From Sipunculus nudus (Eukaryota; Annelida; Sipuncula; Golfingiida; Sipunculidae): a stretch of 64,000 nucleotides of DNA. The notes below the pieces were generated by a model that did no database searches, was not told where the DNA came from, and saw only the letters and a list, made by a program, of their open reading frames with translations. Made by a program: the position numbers and the translations under genes. The stretch is from the NCBI GenBank assembly GCA_026874595.1, contig CM049309.1, positions 47,658,079 through 47,722,078 of the forward strand, in the 5' to 3' direction. Below are positions 48,061-61,900 of the stretch, piece after piece. How positions within the stretch are numbered: the first letter of the stretch is position 1; the number at the start of each line of letters is the position of its first letter.

Positions 48061-51000
48061 ATAATGAAACAAAGAGGCAGCTGGCAATATGTTTCGAGCT
48101 TCTTCGGCACAAAAAAGGGTGGACCTCGACCTGACAGTGCTCCATTCTGTTTAAAACAGTTTTTGTTTTTAGCGAATAAACACTGCCAAAATCTGAATTT
48201 TAAATGACGGCATTATTCCTGGCGGCATAAAAGTGAAAAATTATTTTAAATTTCAGCCGGATTTGGCGAGTACCATAATACCATCTCTCATGGTGATGTT
48301 TGGATAATACGATATAATAGTTAATGCCCTTGTAATGAGTATTTGGCTTCCAATCACCAGGACTGTAAGAATAAATTTATCTATTCCATATATGATATAT
48401 ATTACTATTAATGCTCAATCTCAGTATATGACATACAGATTATTTTCTTATACTATTTACCAAAGTCAAATTGATGTAAATTTTGTTCGTTTGGTCTTTT
48501 TGTCCAGCGGAACGGGGTACATAGATTTGGGTTTGTCTGTCCCTCCGTTTGTATGCCCGTCAGGTTTTCGTTTCTGTGCGATAACTTTCCTAAATATTAT
48601 CTGATTTCATTCAAATTTGGGTCAGTGATTGCTCTTATGCATACCTTGGTTGGGATTGGTTTTGTCTATCTGAAAAATAATTCTATTAGGCTTAAAATAA
48701 ATTCAAATTTTGGTTTAATTTCTCAATGTATTTTAGTTTTTATGTTCGCCTGCAGATGTCTCAACATGTCATAATGGATTTGTTTAAGTTTTCATGTGCC
48801 TTCAAGATTTCTCAAAGTCATAATTTTTGTTACTTATCAAGCATGAAAGGCAAAAAGATCCAAAAGTGGAGGACATTAATTCCACATTTGCTTGTTTTAT
48901 TTGTGCTGCTTCTCTCATGTGTGACCAAGCACTTTGCACACGGTACTTTATATGTGCTTTCTTTTACTAAGCCATTATTGTTTTGGCAGGTATTGTGTAA
49001 GACAGAACTTGTCTGCAGTCCAGCTCGACCCCCACCTTTCTTTAGTTTTTGTTTTTGTATAAGACATATTTACAATGTGAAAGTCTGTATGAACCAATTG
49101 TTATATGTGCCACTTTTGAAGTACCACTGTGGTCATGTTTTGCCTAAGAAATTAACAAGGGAAATGTATAAAAAAAAGTTATTTGCTTTAATACAAATCT
49201 GAATTTACAAGTAAATATATACAAACACATTAACATAACACTGACTAAATGAATTCAAAAATAAACTATAAGCCTATGTAGAATCACCATATGACATCAC
49301 AGAATGTAACAATATCCCAATTAATGACATATTAAAATGTGACAGGTGAAAAATAGAAAATGCAAAATTAACCAAATCTTGATGGTATTTTTTTAATACG
49401 GATGAACCTGTGCTTATGACCATCTCTAAACTACACACACCTCTCTATTATGTCCAGCGAAATGCTGATTGTGGTCAGATACTTCTCTAACATACACATC
49501 TTTGTATAAAAGATAAAAGTGAAAAAAGCATACCCTGCCAGTGTTTGCAGGATGTGGTCTGTTCAACTGATTAAGTCTAGTTTGTATCATACAAAATGCA
49601 AATTGCAGACACGCTGGCAAGATGAGAGTCAGGTTGAACAGTGTCATTTTTGTCTTAATCATATCCAAAATATGCAGTCAGAGCTTGATAATTTAGCAGA
49701 GTAGCATGGGCAACAGGAAAAAAGTTGTATTTTAAATTTAATTAATAATTTAGTTTGATCAAAATCAAGGCTTGAACCACTGATGTATCAATGCAGTTTA
49801 CTCATATCGAATCAGTGGCTTACTGGTATATCGGTTGAAATAATTCACTAGACCTGCCTAAATGTAAAATGACAGTTCAAGGTTTGTTTATTGCAAAAAT
49901 TGCCATTCCAGTAATAATAGATATCCCACTGGAAGAATTCAAACATAAATGTAGGCCATCTGTAGAATAATTTTATTAGCTGTGGGCTAAAGGGGAAATA
50001 TTTATGTTGAATCCCCACAGTTAATAAGTATTCATTCTAGCACATACAATAAGAAAAATCAGCCTTCACTGAAACAATTTCCTGCAATCTTAACAAGCTT
50101 TCTAGTTTTCGACTGTACAATCACCGGTATTTACAGGTTACCTTGGTTATATCTATATGTACATTCTTTCGATTTATTCAAATCAGTGAGTGCACAAATG
50201 CATAACCTGCCATTCCATAAATGCTGTATCTATAACAATTGCAAGACATCTCACGAACACTTTAGAAGGTCAAATCATTATTACAACTGTCACAAAACCT
50301 AACATACATACTGCAGTAAAAAAAGCAAGTATATGCAAGGATCTGACTGCAAGAATTATCATAACTTTGTATCTTCTTTCAAATTATATTTACAGATATG
50401 ACTGCTATCATACCCAATTCCTGCACCAAGTCATCAAACCCAAACTCTGACGATCCTTGCTACAGAATTACAGTATCAGATTTTTTATTATGTCATTACA
50501 AATCCTGTGTATTCGGCAACATAAATATAGCGGAGTACTACAGCATTACTTAGAATAATAATTATACATATTTACAAGTATTAGCTGCTCTACTTATCAC
50601 CTCACTTAAAGTAGGTGTCCTTGTAATTCAACAGTCTTTCAGTATAACTAATGGTAGGCATTTATAAAACACCACCTATCTGTGGTAACAAGTACCCCAT
50701 TTTTCATCAGCGCCATCTGGTATTTAAGCTTGTAACTATTCTTCATTTTAAATCTCATTGCCGTTTCTACTGGATTACCTGCCTTTGCCATGAGGGAATT
50801 TGTTCATTCCCATTTTTTGTGTCTGTTGGTGTGTTTGTCCATAACATAACTCAGGCAATTATTAATGGAATCTCATTAAATTTTCAGGCAATTTCAGGGA
50901 TGGGCTAATAAAGAATCAATTAGATTTTGGTGTGGATCTGGCACATGGTTCAGTTTCAGGAACATAATAAAGGAATATTCACAAATGTTCAGTCACTTAT

Positions 51001-51591
51001 GCATGACTGAACCTGGGAATAAGGACAAATAAGTGAATGCCCTCATGGCAGATGTTTGTATTCCTTGGAATGGAATATCTAGTTCTTATTGTTATCTGCA
51101 GAATAATTTGACAAAGTCCAGAGAGACCTGAACACATCTTTGGGTTATTTTGGTTTGTAATATGAAGAACAGATGATGCTGATTACCAACCAGTGTATAT
51201 TTAATCAGATACATGTGACAGGTTTACGTCCTTATCATCCACAGGTACATCTCTTCAATGGCAGGTTCATATCTGGATCTCAGCCATGACCCCCTGCTTC
51301 ATACACCAGAATCCTCTCAGTCTAATCACAGCTTGTCCCTGTGAAAAAAACTCTAACAGTAATTAACATGAACTTGTTAAGTTGTAGCATCAAGGTAGGA
51401 TAAAATGGGGGTGCAAAACCCTATACCCTACAGAAAACATTTGTGGTTTCGTTTCATTTACACATTTTCTGATGTACTTTGAATTAAATAAAGGCAAAAA
51501 CTCCAGCCTAGTGACATAAACATTAAAGCCTGCATGGTCAGGGCATTCCAAAACATCAATTGATTATATGAATGTCTTGAAAAAACACAAT
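48061..51591. other. Intergenic sequence, no gene recognised
   Basis: AT-rich DNA. The segment at 48480-48640 resembles generic invertebrate repeat text (CTGTCCCTCCGTTTGTATGC). The longest open frame (48726-49202) is T-rich and hydrophobic and is not considered coding. Confidence 0.4.
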
Positions 51592-51748
51592 TGTTACGAA
51601 GAGAAATTGTTGAGGGGATAATCCTGGGCCAATTCAGGAGTCGAACCCAGGTCGGTGGCGTACAAGTCCGGCGTACCAACCGCTTCGCTAGAAAAGCAAG
51701 CTTCACTAGCGAGACAGTTCGGTCCGCTTTTATGTGCACCCCGTAACA
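51592..51748 (-). mobile_element. LTR-like element with tRNA-like Pol III promoter, copy 2
   Basis: A 157-bp inverted copy of the unit at 169-324. It begins TGTTACG and ends CGTAACA, with direct 4-bp flanks CAAT (51588-51591 and 51749-51752), a plausible target duplication. Read on the minus strand it keeps ATAAAAG, the TCGCTAG/CTAGCGA inverted repeat, the A box TAGCGAAGCGG and a B box GGTTCGACTCC that is closer to consensus than in copy 1. Confidence 0.7.
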
Positions 51749-51752
51749 CAAT

Positions 51753-53985
51753 ACATTGAGAAAATTATTAAGAATACAACAACCAACATGGGAGCATACA
51801 AATAATAGCATTTTAGCCATGATGATAAACATCATATAACTATGAAAGGATCACAATTACTGCTAACACTTAAATTATTTAAATTTTTAAACAAAATTAT
51901 AATAATAATACATCACTAATAAATGACGTTTCATAAATACAAAGGGTCATTAAATATGATATAAAATCAAATAAATCATATGAGACAATAAAAGAAGGAA
52001 CATGTCAATTTCAATATTGATGAGTGCAGATATTTATTCACTTTACTCCAAACCTCTAATGAACAATATACCTGTACACATGATACATGTTCAATCAGGG
52101 TTACGTGGGAATTTTACCTTATAACATGGCTTATACTTACCCCTGATAAATTATATGTCGAAGACCCTAAATGATGCTAACATAACTGAAATTTTGGTTT
52201 TTTCTGACATAATTAGCACTGGTAAGGTGTATATAGGACTGATCTTTAAAGAAAACTTTGATAACAGGCAGGAGTTACATTCATAGTAAGTATATTCTGC
52301 TTATGATAGCAAATCTTATTAATACACCAAACAAAAATCCAAGTGACCAGCATTAGAAAAAATACAGGTGGTGCCACAAGTCTTCAGGAAATGATGAAAC
52401 ACTCCATGATCAGCATGCATAAAAAAAACATGGCACTCAATGCATTTTGTATCAAATTTTTAATTATTTCTCAGGGGTAATTTTGAGCCCTATAGCTTGA
52501 AGGATATGTCACAGTGACCTAATTTCAGGATTCCAAGGAGATTTCATGGCCCTTCATTGGTGTAACTTTAGAAGATTCAAGGCCTAGGAGATACAATTTG
52601 TGCCCCATCTGACTGACTGGGTGCTCAAAATGATGTTTTCAGCCTTTAGTTCACAGAATATAGGTCACCATGACCTAATTTTTGGTTTCCTAAAAGAGAA
52701 TGGCCAAGGACCTGCGTATATGTACAGTCAGAGGTATCTAGGTCTCCCGGTTACCATTTGTGCCCTGTCAATGGACTGACTGCTTCATCTGAAGGTAAAA
52801 ATAGACAAAAAAATGTGTAAAAATAAGAAACAAGGGACCTATGGGTCACGATGCTCAGCTGTTATAAATGATAAAAAAATATTATTTAGAAATGAGGCAC
52901 ATGCTGGTTTTGTGTGGTAATAAATATAAGCTGTATTATGAGTTGTTGTTGTTTAGCTTATGTATGATTTTGATAGTACCTTTGGAGACAGGGAAGAGGA
53001 TTGATTTCATTTATTTTATTAACAAATGGAGTACTATTGTCACACAGATTTTGACTTGGCCATATAACTTATAAGCAGAACATATAATATAAGAGTTTAA
53101 CTATTTATTAAAAAAAATTACAAATATTGTCCCAAATATAATTTTTATAAAAAATAATAAGAGAATCATATGATTTTTTTAAATGAAATATAACTGATAT
53201 GATTATTAAAATAATATTAAAGAATATATTCATGAATGCATTCATGAATACATTTTGAAAGTATTTGCACGAGTATTCATATACTTTCATTTTTACCTGA
53301 ATTCCTATTCTTTATGCAAGAAATTTTATAATGGAGTACATAATCATATTCGTATTTAAATACAATTACAAAGTATTCGCACCATGTCTGGTATTTATTC
53401 AGTTTCACCAACCAATGATGTTGAAAATCCAGAATATACAAAATTCACACATTTAAATAATGATCATAAGTACCTGGTTTTATGGCTTTTATTTATATTA
53501 AAAAATAACTGTAAAAAATTCATTTTGGACTAATTTCACATCAATGTACACACTAGACACAGTGGGAATCTAGATTAATATTATCAACTGCATCTTTGTC
53601 TATCATTAATTTCCTTCATATGATCCCTAATGATTAGTAATGAATAATATGATTTACTTCTTTATCATTAAAATTGAACTGAAAAATGCCATAGGTGACT
53701 GCATGGTGTTATTTGGAATATGTGACATTCTACACATCGATACAAGATTCTTATATCATCAGTAACTGCAAGTTAATTTCCTGTTATTATAAACTGACAA
53801 ATGTCTTTTCTATTTTTCTTTAATTTGTTATTAAAAACCAATAAAAATTTATTAATTTATTGTTTATTGTTATGTTGTTGGTTAAAACTACTAGATGAGT
53901 TGGGTTGGACACCTGGATCAACTGTGGCTGGCCATAAGCTGCCTGGATTCCTGTATGCCTCCCCTCAAGCGTGCATAATTTGATG
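51753..53985. other. Intergenic sequence with an interspersed repeat copy
   Basis: 52350-52810 is a copy of the family seen at 31960-32710 (AGGTGGTGCCAC, GATGAAACACTC, ATGCATT). The rest is very AT-rich with no exon recognised. Confidence 0.4.
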
Positions 53986-53989
53986 AAAG

Positions 53990-55330
53990 GTCAACAAGGT
54001 CAACATACAGGTGACTCAAGAGGGGCTGGAGAGAGCCAAAGTCTGACAGGGTCTCATAAAAAACATTAATAAAAGCTACAATTTTTGGCCAATTTCTTTC
54101 AGCTTTCTAAACTAAAAAGCTGAAATCCTAATGTGTGCATGATATGAAAATTATATCAACAGTGCTCACAGGACACAAACGTGCCATGGTCACAGTTGGG
54201 CAAAATTTAAGGTACTAATTTTATATTTATACTAATAACTTATAAAATTTGAAAAATTCAGAACTAATTTTGGGTATTCAATTGAATCTTGATTAAATAA
54301 TGTTACATCCCTGACAAAAAAATCTCTAGCTTCAGCAATGCCCTTGTTAAGGGAGTAAATATATTTCTTGATCTTTTACAAAGTGCATTATGTTTGGGCC
54401 CATAACTTAAAACAATTACGCAATACTGACATCATTCTGGCATGTGCATAGAGAATGAAAAATATGTATATTATTTATGATTAAAGTCAGATCAGTGGTT
54501 TTGATATTAGGCAGTCTTGAAGTGTAACAATGGGTTTTTAATGGAAAAATGAAGTTTTTCATTAATATCTCGAAGGTATTAAGTCCTAGTGACCAAATTC
54601 TTGGCATGGTAGGGGATTTTAGAGACATCTAACTGTATGCCGAATTTAAGGAACTAAGAGCTGAAGCTGGGGAGCTGAGCTCTTGCAAACTGCATAACAC
54701 TAGCTTGATGTAAACAATATGTTACATGGTAATTGAAAACTTATTAAAATCTACAGTTTTTGATCAACTGGTTTCAAATTTTTGGTGTTAACAGTTGAAA
54801 TGCTAACAAAAACATGCTGTGAAAATTAAATCCACAGTACTTACAGAAAAAAACGTGCCATGGTCAAAGTTGGGCAAAATGTAAGGTACCAATTTTTTAT
54901 TTTTATTAATATTTTAGAAAATTTAAAAGATTTTCATCTAATTTGGGTATACAATTTAATTTTGATTAATTAAAGTTATATTACTGGAAAAAAGGTCGAT
55001 AGCTTTAACATTTTTTGTGTTAAGTGATCAAATATCTTTCCTGATTTTTTACAAAATGCATTATGTTTGGGCCCATAACTTTTTTAAATTAAATAATACA
55101 GACATAATTTCTGGCATGTACATAGGAACTATATAGAGAAATATTTATGGTAAATATGAGGAAAAACAGATGAGTGGTTTTGATATTAGGCAGTCCTGAA
55201 GTGTAAAAATAGGTTTTTAATAAAAAATTGAGGTTTTTCCTTAATTTCTCAAAGGAACGAAGTTGCAAAGACCCAGTTTTTGGCTTGGTAGGAGATCTTG
55301 GGGACATCTAACATTATGCCGAATTTTGGA
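53990..55330. repeat. Diverged tandem duplication, period about 670 bp
   Basis: The two halves share landmarks in order: GTCACAGTTGGGCAAAAT at 54191 and GTCAAAGTTGGGCAAAAT at 54863; AATGCATTATGTTTGGGCCC-like text at 54382 and 55055; CAGTGGTTTTGATATTAGGC-like text at 54493 and 55165; GACATCTAAC..TATGCCGAATTT at 54623 and 55302. The unit ends with an ACGGAC array at 55367. Confidence 0.75.
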
Positions 55331-55366
55331 TTCCTAGGTCTTACGGTTTCAAAACGTGCCACATCT

Positions 55367-55407
55367 ACGGACGGACGGACGGACGGACAGACGGACGGAC
55401 GACGGAC
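55367..55407. repeat. (ACGG)n-like simple repeat
   Basis: ACGG units with a few GAC insertions at the tail of an interspersed repeat. Confidence 0.85.
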
Positions 55408-55439
55408 AATGGACCACGACTATAGCTCAGATGACTTAT

Positions 55440-55810
55440 AGTCAGCTGAGCTAAAAAAACAGGTGGTGCCTCCAGTATTCAAGAAATAAAGAAACACTCG
55501 ATGAAAAATATGCATGGAAAGAATCATGGCAATCAATGCATTAGTAATTCAGATACTGGAGCTTTTGTATCAAATTTTAAATTTTCAGGGGTTTACTTTT
55601 GAGCCCAACTGCCTGAAGGATATAGGTCAGAGTTACCTTATTTCACGTTTCAAAGGAGATTCTTTATGGCCCTCCATGGGTTTTCAGTTAGAGGTTTCTA
55701 GGTCCAGCAGTTATGATTTGTGCCCTGTTAACAGACTGAGAGACAGATGGATAGACTGACAGACAAACACAAGGACGGACGATAGACAAAAAGTGATGAC
55801 TTTCAGTCAG
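55440..55810. repeat. Interspersed repeat copy (family of 31960-32710)
   Basis: Contains AGGTGGTGCCTCC, AATCAATGCATTAGTAATTC, GATACTGGAGCTTTTGTA and GTGCCCTGTTAACAGACTGA, then GACGGACGATAGAC and AGTCAGCTGCGCTAAAAA. Confidence 0.65.
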
Positions 55811-55921
55811 CTGCGCTAAAAACCACAGAAAGATGCAAAAATTGATCCTATAAATTTGTCTCAGCAAATTCCAAGTATTTCCTGGAATATGCCTGGAGTT
55901 CCAGCTTCCCTAAGAAATATG

Positions 55922-55927
55922 TTTATT
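55922..55927 (-). terminator. Candidate polyadenylation signal of the HMG20-like gene
   Basis: TTTATT on the plus strand is AATAAA on the minus strand, 65 nt past the stop. Other TTTATT words lie further left, so the site is only a candidate. Confidence 0.35.
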
Positions 55928-55991
55928 TCCATAAATACAAATCAGATTACTTCATAGGTGATGCTTATGTTTGTATACAGCCCCTTGATAC

Positions 55992-58900
55992 TTACCCATC
56001 AAAGTTTAGTCTGCCAACGATTTCTCTGACTGTAGCGATGAGAGATTCGTTTTCTTGGGGCGAGTCCAGGATAATGCTGTGTAGTTTACACATGTACAGA
56101 TCTATTGTGTCCAATGATGGTACCTCATCACTTCCTACAATCACAAACAGTCATTATGATTATAACAGTTGTAAAATAATAACATACAGAAACATTATTT
56201 GATATAGTGTATTTACTCAATTACTTGAAGTCTACAAAGATAAATTTTGTTAAAGAGTCAATTAAAGAGCTTGTTCATTAACAAGCTGTTGGTAAACATC
56301 AATGTTGACAAACAGGAAAAGCATGTAACCCGAGGGGTTGACTGCACATGCAAGGCAGTTGAAAGGTCATTTTTTATTGGTGGGGAGATTAAATGAAGAT
56401 TTTTTATCCTGTGCAAACTATGGTTCATCTAATTAGCCTCTGATGTCTTTGGGAATGTTTCAGTTCCAAGCAGCAGCAATTTTGTTGGGCCTCGCACATG
56501 TTATAAACACATGGGTATAGACAAAACAGACAGCCTGTGCAGTGTGGGATTGGCCCTTTTTGGTTTATTTTCATAAAAAGTCCAAGGAATTATCTGTATT
56601 TGATAGGCATCAGATATTAGAATAGGCCCCCTGTAATAAGAAACTATCCCTTGATCAAGATGCTAGGAAATATAAAAGGTTTTTTAATTTGTAGTGTTAT
56701 TCCTTCCCTTAATGGTCTGGCTGAGCTAGACTAGCTCTTACTATTTTTAAAAGCTAAGTCAAAACTTGTACATTAACCAAAACTTTTGAACTTACAAAAA
56801 TTTCTATAATGCAAATAATACATGGATCAAATCATTAGAATTTGATTTGCACAGAATGAATCAATCATGGAAATATAACAAGAGAATACTCCAAGGATAG
56901 CAGTGATTGGACCTGTAGCTGCAAAGAAGAGGCTGGAATAATGTGTGAGGCAAGCCAGGCCCATCATCAAGAACTTTGGTAATACTAACTGTTCAAGAGT
57001 ATCAACTTACACCAATTTTGAAACCCATATACTTACTTCAATTGAGAACACATTTGTTTGTTTTTAAGATTTTTTTTGTGGCGGTACCTACCTCTATTTA
57101 TTAATGCTTGCTTAACTAAGTACTATCTACATCTGCAGAATTCCAATTAGGCTTCAGACTAAGTGACACAGGGCTTACAAGTGATCATCTTGGCACCCCC
57201 TAAAGGCAATCTCGTTTGTGAGTGAAACAACTATTGTATGTAGTCTCCCAATTAAACCTGCAGAGGGCTAACCCTTGCTGGAGGCCAACCTTGAAAAATC
57301 TCACAATCTCCCAGCTTGGAGCCCTGTGAGCTTCCCCCTAAACTACAGAAGTCAGTATTTTAACTAGAATATCAGCAAAAGCTGACAAAAGCCCTCAGCC
57401 AAAAGAACAGTGTTTAGAGGTGGTAACAGTAACAAGTACTAAATATCTGTTCTCACATGGATGTATATCTGTACATGCCTCAGTTATAAATTTAAAATGG
57501 AGAGGTATGTACCATGATTCATAACAATCCACCAAATGCTTCCTGAAAAATAAGCTTCTAAGTTTTATTCTATTATAAGCTTTGTGACCTTGAAAAGTAG
57601 GTCAAGGTCACCCATCTTCGAACATGAATGAGATTTTTGTCGATATACATCTTCACCAAAGAAATAGAATTCCTATTGTGAATCCTTTTAGAGATATCCT
57701 GCTCACAAGTTGAAAAGTAGGTCAAGGTCACCCATCTTCGAACATGAATGAGATTTTTGTCGATATACATCTTCACCAAAGAAATAGAATTCCTATTGTG
57801 AATCCTTTTAGAGATATCCCGCTCACAAGGCCAAAGTTGAAAAATCCAAGAAAAATTCAATAAAAAATCAGAAATTGCAGGTGGCGCCCCCAAACTTGTG
57901 CAGCAGTTACAGACCATCAGTCCCTATGATCATAGTAAGTATTGTGAAAATCCATCCAATGGTTCCTGAGAAATAAGCTTCTACATGTTTTTTCTATAAT
58001 CAGCTCTTAAACGTAGAAAAATAGGTCAAGGTCACCCATCTTCGAACTTGACCGAGATTTTGTCAATATAGATCTTCACCGAAAAAATAAAATTCTTACG
58101 GTGAATCCTTTTTGAGATATCCTGCTCACAAGCCCAAAGTTGAAAAATCCAATAAAAATTCATTAAAAATCAGAAATTGTAGGTGGCGCCACCAAACTTG
58201 TATAGCAGGTACAGACTATCAGTCCCAATAATCATAGTAAGTTTTGTGAAAATCCACCAAATGGTTCCTGAGTAATAAGCATCTAAGTGTTTTTCTATAA
58301 TCAGCTCTAAAATGTAGAAAAATAGGTCAAGGTCACCCATCTTCGAACTTGACTGAGATTTTGTCGAAATACATCTTTACCGAGGAAATAAAATTCTGAC
58401 GGTGAATCCTTTTCAAGATATCCCGCTCACAAGGTAAAAGTTAACGGACGCCGGACGGACGGACAGACGGATGGATGGACGGACGGACAGCTTGGGTGAC
58501 GACAATAGCCCATCAGCCTAAGGGCTGAGGGCTAAAAAACTTTGATTAAGTGTGGAACATGACCCTATGAAACAAGCTCTTACCTGGCAGTGGGACTGTA
58601 GCGAAGTTTGCTGTGAGTGTGGTTCGTAATGAGTCCAGGTGCTGTTGGAGAGCCATGTTGTTGTTGCGCTGCTGCATGGCTTCCACTCCCAGCTTGTCTA
58701 TGGCCTGCTTCATGTTGTCTATGTGCTTACTTAGGATGGCGTTCTGTTCTTCTAGCTCTGTGTTCTGTTTACGAAGCTGCCGAAGCTCAGTCTCTCGAGC
58801 TGTGAATCACAATCATAGGCAGCCTTAGTTATACTTAACGCATGTAAGTCTTGCTATTGTACATAAAGCAAGTATGTAAGATATACTTATGTATATAACA

Positions 58901-61900
58901 GTTAAAACATATAATGACTTGCTTTGAGAACAAGTACTTGTTGGTCTAAATAACATTCCAAGTAAAACTTTATCATATTAATGCCAAAAGATGATCTTTT
59001 GGGACATGCAAAGATAATAAACAGTGGCATTTAGTTTGTTTACTGCATTCCAATGGATCAGAATTTTTAAAATCACGCAAATTCTTTGTTAAATAGAAAA
59101 TGCATTGAACAGCACCCATGAGTCAATTTTATTTTGTGGAGGAATTAATGTGCAGCTTACTTTGGACATGGTCCAGTAATTGCAAAGTGAAATCAGATTT
59201 ATATAAAATAACATGTTGCAGTTGAATGGTTAACTATACAAGCATTCCTAAGAACAAAGACCATACACTACAATCAGTGTATACATAAACTATTTCACCT
59301 TTGTTATGGTCCAGAAATTCTTCAGTGAAGATAGGAATGTCAAAGCCTTGTATGTCTCCATCCGGTCTTCCTTCATTCAGGCCCTGTTGGTAAGACATGA
59401 AGTGAAAATACCCTACTGATCACAATGCTTAATCAGAGAAATGTTATACAAAACAGAAACTGGTCCACAGGAGGTCAGTACTATGACTTACAACATGTTA
59501 GTTTAGGAGATCAACACTGTGACATAAAGCATGTTAGTATAGGGATATGTCTTAACCAATCCTTTAAAAGACCAGTTTTGAATGTGGCAAAAATGTGTCA
59601 CTGGAACAGACCTCACACACAATGAGGACACATTTTTTCAATTAAGCTAAATAATCATTCAAAATAAATGCACAAGACTCATTTCAGCTATATAATATTC
59701 TACATAATAAAGACCTTCCATGGCCATGGTCACTCAGGCTGCATGTCAGAACTGTTGATTTTAAAAGCCAGAGTTCTGCATATACATGTATTCTTTACAT
59801 ACCCTACATGTGAACAATTTATTGAAAAAAGTGCTCTCTGGAGGACCAAATCCTTTGCCAAGCTTTATATTAAAAATTAAATGAAGGATCTAACAGCTTA
59901 GGTTACTATCAACAAGGGACTGCTACGAGAGGAGTCAACCAAAATTGCGGGGCTATTCCAATTCTGATCCATGTCAGGGAAAGACCATGTTATAGCTCTA
60001 GTCAGTAGTGACCTACATTTTTCAACAGGGTGAAACTATAAATTGCAAAGAAGGAATTCAACATAGCATGACTAAAATATGATCAGGTAAGGAGACCCAA
60101 AGGATGCACCTGCCATATTACCTATGAATGTACCTCAGTAAAAGTTCTGAAGAAATCACATATGAAAACATAAAAGACAAATATAAAAATTAGTTAAATA
60201 TATATATAAGTAAATCATTAAGGCAAGACCAAAACCTAATCAGGTGAAGAGATCAATAAGACAAACTTGCCAAGTAAATAAGAAGTTGATCCAAGTTGGG
60301 TTTTTCTTTTTTTCATTTTGTTTGCATTTGAAAACTTGATGGGTGGTGTAGACCGCTTAATCCAGTGGAGCTGTGTGGAGGCTACTGATCATATACTAAG
60401 GGGTAAAACTGATAAAAGTTCCTAATTACCTCATTTCCTGTGCTGCTGATGTTACTGTGGGTGTCATGATCATCCAAAACTACAAAGGTACAAGATAAAA
60501 GCCTATTTATGTCTTAAAATTATCAATGGTTAAATAGCAAAAATACCTGTGGGCCTGTTACCATAAAAGTAAAACATATTCAAATCATGTAAACTGCATG
60601 TAACCTTTCAGTTCCTTTCAGGACTACATATTTCAGATAATTAACACATAACATCTAATTAGTACTTTTCAAATAATTTTTATATGCCCTGCTCGCTTGT
60701 AAAATTTTAAACTTTTTATTCAACACATTTATGTAACAGAACATGTGAAAACAATGATTGAAATGTGTCTCAAGAGAATCTATGGTAAAGCTTTCAGCAC
60801 AATGAAATGTTTGCTCAATAAGATATTTCACAAAAAATATATGAAATAAACACCATATGACTTAATCATTTAATTAGATCATGCATACCATAGTATAATT
60901 CAATGCATTTTTTTCTCTGACACTGGTTTTCACCTGATAAAATACATAGGAAAGCACAAGACAAATAGAACAGCCTGATATAATGTAATTATTACTGTTT
61001 GTAAATTGTGTGAATATCTCAATTTAATTATATAAATTTTAAACACCAAGCTCACCTTTTCTCTTCTTCTCTTGCTGTTTACACATGAATGTTTTGTAAG
61101 CCTCTGTCTGATGATAAGCCTCCAGCTCCTTCTGATATCGCTCCTTGTCTCTCTCTGCCTCATCTAAGTATTTCTATAAACACATTATATTATTAATATA
61201 CAATCAGGAAAGAAACTTCCAAAATGGCTATACCATTGCCATGGTAGACTGATCAGTGTATCTAGTTTTTATTGATTTTATGAATATTTCACATGAGTGT
61301 TCATTAGTGGTGGGCCGATCATCGAGTTTTATCGAAAGTCAGTCGGTTTGCTGCCACTTTCAAGCGCTCGATTACCAAAGGCAACTATCGATTACATCAT
61401 AATAATGACTGCTTTCTTTCCAGAATGCCTTTATGTTATAGGCAAAATTGATTTTTCCATTTTTTACCACATTCCGCGCTTCATATAATGAGTTTGTGTT
61501 CCCAATAACTTCAGTATGTAACTAAGTATGACACGGTTGATGCGAGAATGGAGGACTTATTACACTTATTATCTGTGAACTTGCAGGGAGCTGCAGATTT
61601 AGCGGAGAGTTATCTAACGAAATGTACATTGCAAAATATGGGCGGGAAGGCGTTAAAATACTTCATAAATTCTCCAGGTCTATGCCAATTTTGCGAGATT
61701 CTCTAAGAATTAATCTATTCAACCGATGCCAGGTGCCGCTGTTTAGGCCGTCCTAAAAAATTTCTTTTTGGAGGGCTAACCCGGCCGGTCGAGTATTTGC
61801 ATGTATGATCTGCCCTAAGCGCACCTGGGCCCATTAGATATGCCTTTATGTGCTAGAAAAACAGACCCTTTATAGGCCTTACATTCTTAGATGCTCTGTA

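Noticed and set aside
48726-49202. 158-codon open frame with a hydrophobic stretch
   Set aside because: T-rich, low-complexity composition, no recognisable domain and no splice or promoter context; best explained by base composition.
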